16,987 nucleotides of DNA from positions 1-16,987 of the forward strand of contig JALGZU010000014.1 in the NCBI GenBank assembly GCA_025774735.1, in the 5' to 3' direction. This DNA comes from a candidate division LCP-89 bacterium. Lineage in GTDB: Bacteria > Electryoneota > B3-LCP. The notes beneath the pieces are model-generated. The model searched no databases, was not told the DNA's origin, and saw nothing but the letters and a program-made list of their open reading frames with translations. Numbering within the stretch: the first letter of the stretch is position 1; each line of letters begins with the position of its first letter. The position numbers and the translations under genes are program-made. Positions 15,579-16,987 of the stretch are shown piece after piece.

Positions 15579-15584
15579 CCTCCT
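15579..15584 (-). promoter_or_regulatory. Consensus Shine-Dalgarno AGGAGG of the 29-codon gene
   Basis: Minus-strand AGGAGG lies 8 nt upstream of the TTG codon at 15570. This is the optimal distance, and no other start codon is near, so it identifies TTG as the start. Confidence 0.85.
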
Positions 15585-15596
15585 AACTTTCGTGGT

Positions 15597-15614
15597 TGCC
15601 AGCTTGAGCTGGCA
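15597..15614 (-). terminator. Perfect hairpin between HU and the basic-peptide gene
   Basis: TGCCAGCT (15597-15604) and AGCTGGCA (15607-15614) form a perfect 8-bp inverted repeat with a 2-nt centre. The stem begins 4 nt after the HU stop codon. No run of T follows on either strand, so it is a poor intrinsic terminator. mRNA 3'-end protection or processing, giving HU separate abundance, is as likely. Confidence 0.45.
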
Positions 15615-15618
15615 GTGT

Positions 15619-15897
15619 CTATCGTCTCAACAGCTCAGTTTTCCAATCGGGTGAGGGACGAAATACCGGGACTTTCTTTTGAGGCACATGAATGGTATGG
15701 CGGGTTCGGGGGTGCTGGGCCTTGCGAGCTTCACGTGTGACCGCCTTGAAGGTGCCAAACCCACGTAGGTTAACGCTCCGTCCCGATGCTACCTGATCGC
15801 CGATGACGCCGACCATATTGTCAATAGCAGCACGGGCTTCAACCTGTGTTAAACCGGTGCGATTCGCGACTTCACGAACCAGATCGCTCTTGTTCAT
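15619..15897 (-). CDS. hup: HU-family nucleoid DNA-binding protein
   Basis: 92 residues, normal HU length. HU dimers bend and compact DNA. The N-terminal helices (MNKSDLVREVANRTGL, then TQVEARAAIDNMVGVI) lead into the saddle strands with LRGFGTFKAVTREARKAQ and the DNA-binding arm HPRTRHTIHVPQKKVPVF. The arm keeps the intercalating Pro after the basic His-Pro, with Arg-Thr-Arg in place of the usual Lys-Thr-Gly. The C-terminal RPSPDWKTELLRR differs from the common GKALKDAV ending. GAGG (15904-15907) lies 6 nt before the ATG. A hairpin lies on each side of the gene, and 99 nt separate it from sppA, so it may be expressed as its own unit. Confidence 0.95.
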   Translation of the reverse strand: MNKSDLVREVANRTGLTQVEARAAIDNMVGVIGDQVASGRSVNLRGFGTFKAVTREARKAQHPRTRHTIHVPQKKVPVFRPSPDWKTELLRR

Positions 15898-15926
15898 GGC
15901 TCACCTCTCAATTTGATGGATCGTTT

Positions 15927-15943
15927 CTCCGGCATAGCCGGAG
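15927..15943 (-). promoter_or_regulatory. Perfect hairpin in the sppA-HU gap
   Basis: CTCCGGC (15927-15933) and GCCGGAG (15937-15943) form a perfect 7-bp GC-rich stem with a 3-nt loop. It lies 53 nt after the sppA stop and 29 nt before the HU start. No T-run follows on the minus strand, so it is either a non-canonical terminator of sppA or a structure in the HU leader. No convincing promoter is visible in this 99-nt gap; TATTGG around 15955-15960 is too poor to call. Confidence 0.4.
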
Positions 15944-15996
15944 GTTAACTGTCCCCAATAGAATTGGTTCTACGTGCTTGAATAGGATGATGTTGG

Positions 15997-16899
15997 CTAA
16001 GGTAGACTCAGGGGCATCTCATATTTCAAGGGAGTCGCCATACCCAGCTTCTGCACCAGAACCTCGTTCAGATCCCCGAACAGTAAATCAAATAAAGTCA
16101 ATTTTTCCCGCCTGGCCAGGCTAACAACTTCCGGTTTACCGGAGATGCCGCCCAGAATGCCGGCCAGTTCGATAGCATCGTTCAATCCCCCCAACAGATC
16201 GATCAGGTCGTGTTCGTGCGCCTGGCGTCCGGTATAAACTCGGCCGTCTGCCAGAAGTTCCACCGTATCGACGTCCAATTGCCTCTCCTCGGCGACGGTC
16301 TCCACAAACTGGTGGTAAGTGTCATCGATGAGAGCCTGCAGGTAATCCCTCTCTGCAGATTCGATCGATCGAAGCGGCGATCCGGTGTCCTTGAATTTGC
16401 CGCTTTTGACGACCACGCTGCCGAAGCCGATTTTGTCTAAGAGTTCGTGGTATTGAGGGAAGCTCAGGATAACGCCGATGGAGCCGGTGATGGTGCCGGG
16501 GCTGGCGAAGATCGTATCCGCGCCCATGGCCACGTAGTAGCCCCCAGACGCGGCGATGTTTCCCATCGAGGCAACAATGGGGATGCCCGTCTCGTCCCGC
16601 AGCCGGGCCAGACCGGCGTAAACTTCCTGGGAGGCCGCCACGCTCCCGCCCGGGGTCTCCAGGCGCAGCACAACTGCCTTGATAGCTGTACTCTCCTCGA
16701 TCTCTTCGATTTGGTCCAGAATCGGTTCCGGGTTGTAGATCCCGCCTGTGATCTTGATCAGGGCGACCTTGTCGCCCCCGCTCAGATCCAGATCGCCGAA
16801 GGAATCGCCGGTGGTAAAAGTGCCGAACAGCAGGTAGAGGGTGAAGAAGAAGAAGACCAAGAAGAACAACAAAATGATAACATCACGACGACGGCTCAA
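15997..16899 (-). CDS. sppA: Signal peptide peptidase SppA, short single-domain form (TTG start)
   Basis: 300 residues, the size of the single-domain SppA of Bacillus rather than the doubled E. coli enzyme. SppA is a membrane-bound serine protease that degrades leftover signal peptides. One N-terminal membrane helix (about 8-27, IILLFFLVFFFFTLYLL) anchors the protein. The S49 core shows RLETPGGSVAAS (79-90), GNIAASGGYYVA with nucleophile Ser118, GSIGVI (139-144) and SGKFKDTGSPLR with general-base Lys170. The Ser-Lys distance of 52 equals that of the B. subtilis enzyme as I recall it. The start codon is TTG, with AGGAGG (16905-16910) 5 nt upstream and no nearby ATG. It begins 13 nt after the stop of the LysM gene. 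Confidence 0.95.
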   Translation of the reverse strand: MSRRRDVIILLFFLVFFFFTLYLLFGTFTTGDSFGDLDLSGGDKVALIKITGGIYNPEPILDQIEEIEESTAIKAVVLRLETPGGSVAASQEVYAGLARLRDETGIPIVASMGNIAASGGYYVAMGADTIFASPGTITGSIGVILSFPQYHELLDKIGFGSVVVKSGKFKDTGSPLRSIESAERDYLQALIDDTYHQFVETVAEERQLDVDTVELLADGRVYTGRQAHEHDLIDLLGGLNDAIELAGILGGISGKPEVVSLARREKLTLFDLLFGDLNEVLVQKLGMATPLKYEMPLSLP

Positions 16900-16904
16900 T
16901 AAAA

Positions 16905-16910
16905 CCTCCT
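16905..16910 (-). promoter_or_regulatory. Consensus Shine-Dalgarno AGGAGG of sppA
   Basis: Minus-strand AGGAGG is 5 nt upstream of the TTG codon at 16899. It identifies TTG as the start and shows SD-led initiation in this organism. Confidence 0.85.
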
Positions 16911-16912
16911 GC

Positions 16913-16987
16913 CTAAGGTGTCAACCTCAATTGCGTACCCGGCATCAGGCGCCGAACTGAATAGACGTTGTTCCATTTCTTCAGGTT
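16913..16987 (-). CDS. C-terminal end of a LysM-domain protein (5' part off window)
   Basis: Only the last 24 residues and a TAG stop are inside the window: NLKKWNNVYSVRRLMPGTQL, then RLTP. The pattern N-L-x-x-W-N followed by a Pro-Gly-x-x-Leu turn and a beta strand is the second half of a LysM peptidoglycan-binding motif, here at the extreme C-terminus. The rest of the protein, and therefore its enzymatic role if any, cannot be seen. The stop lies 13 nt before the sppA start, with the sppA ribosome site in between, so the two are likely co-transcribed. Confidence 0.8.
   Translation of the reverse strand, partial: NLKKWNNVYSVRRLMPGTQLRLTP

Overview
The window looks like chromosomal DNA of an uncultured or little-studied bacterium of the Fibrobacterota-Chlorobiota-Bacteroidota (FCB) superphylum or one of its candidate-phylum relatives. 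The pointers are a gingipain-like C25 protein, a surface protein ending in the NYPNPFN-type (FlgD-like, 'type A') C-terminal module, a GWxTD-domain lipoprotein-like protein, and a 29-residue Lys/Arg-rich peptide that resembles one known to me from Bacteroidota. Clear Shine-Dalgarno sequences precede several genes (AGGAGG before two TTG starts), which is unlike typical Bacteroidota, so a neighbouring phylum is the better guess. The exact lineage cannot be fixed from this sequence. Every supported gene is on the minus strand. I see no rRNA, tRNA, CRISPR, insertion sequence or phage gene, and no gene-free stretch longer than 300 bases.

Reading in the direction of transcription (high to low coordinates): 16987-5212 is a tightly packed housekeeping block that may be one or a few operons. 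It starts with the C-terminal end of a LysM protein, then sppA (membrane signal-peptide peptidase), an HU gene framed by two perfect hairpins, a 29-codon TTG-started basic peptide, a YfcE-type phosphoesterase, a small DUF2905 membrane protein, xseA and xseB (exonuclease VII), dxs (isoprenoid precursor synthesis), nadK, an unassigned SAM methyltransferase, ftsY (SRP receptor), rimO (ribosomal protein S12 methylthiotransferase), a GWxTD protein and an LD-carboxypeptidase. Stop and start codons overlap by 4 nt at DUF2905/xseA and ftsY/rimO; dxs overlaps nadK by 83 nt.

Region 5211-1 holds two separately promoted genes for exported proteins. One is an 8 x 53-residue SBBP-repeat protein (predicted eight-bladed propeller plus sorting-like C-terminus) behind a near-consensus sigma70 promoter. 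The other is a large C25 (gingipain-family) protein of at least 910 residues whose frame runs off the left edge. Its expected catalytic histidine position is not a histidine. 

The housekeeping block combines translation and secretion (ftsY, rimO, the ribosomal-type peptide, sppA), DNA binding and repair (HU, xseAB), cofactor and isoprenoid supply (dxs, nadK) and envelope turnover (LysM, ldcA, GWxTD). The left part is secretome. No obviously new multi-gene defence or biosynthetic system is visible. The items most worth a second look are the short ribosomal-type peptide, the altered C25 active site, the exact eight-fold propeller repeat, the dxs/nadK overlap and the hairpins framing HU.
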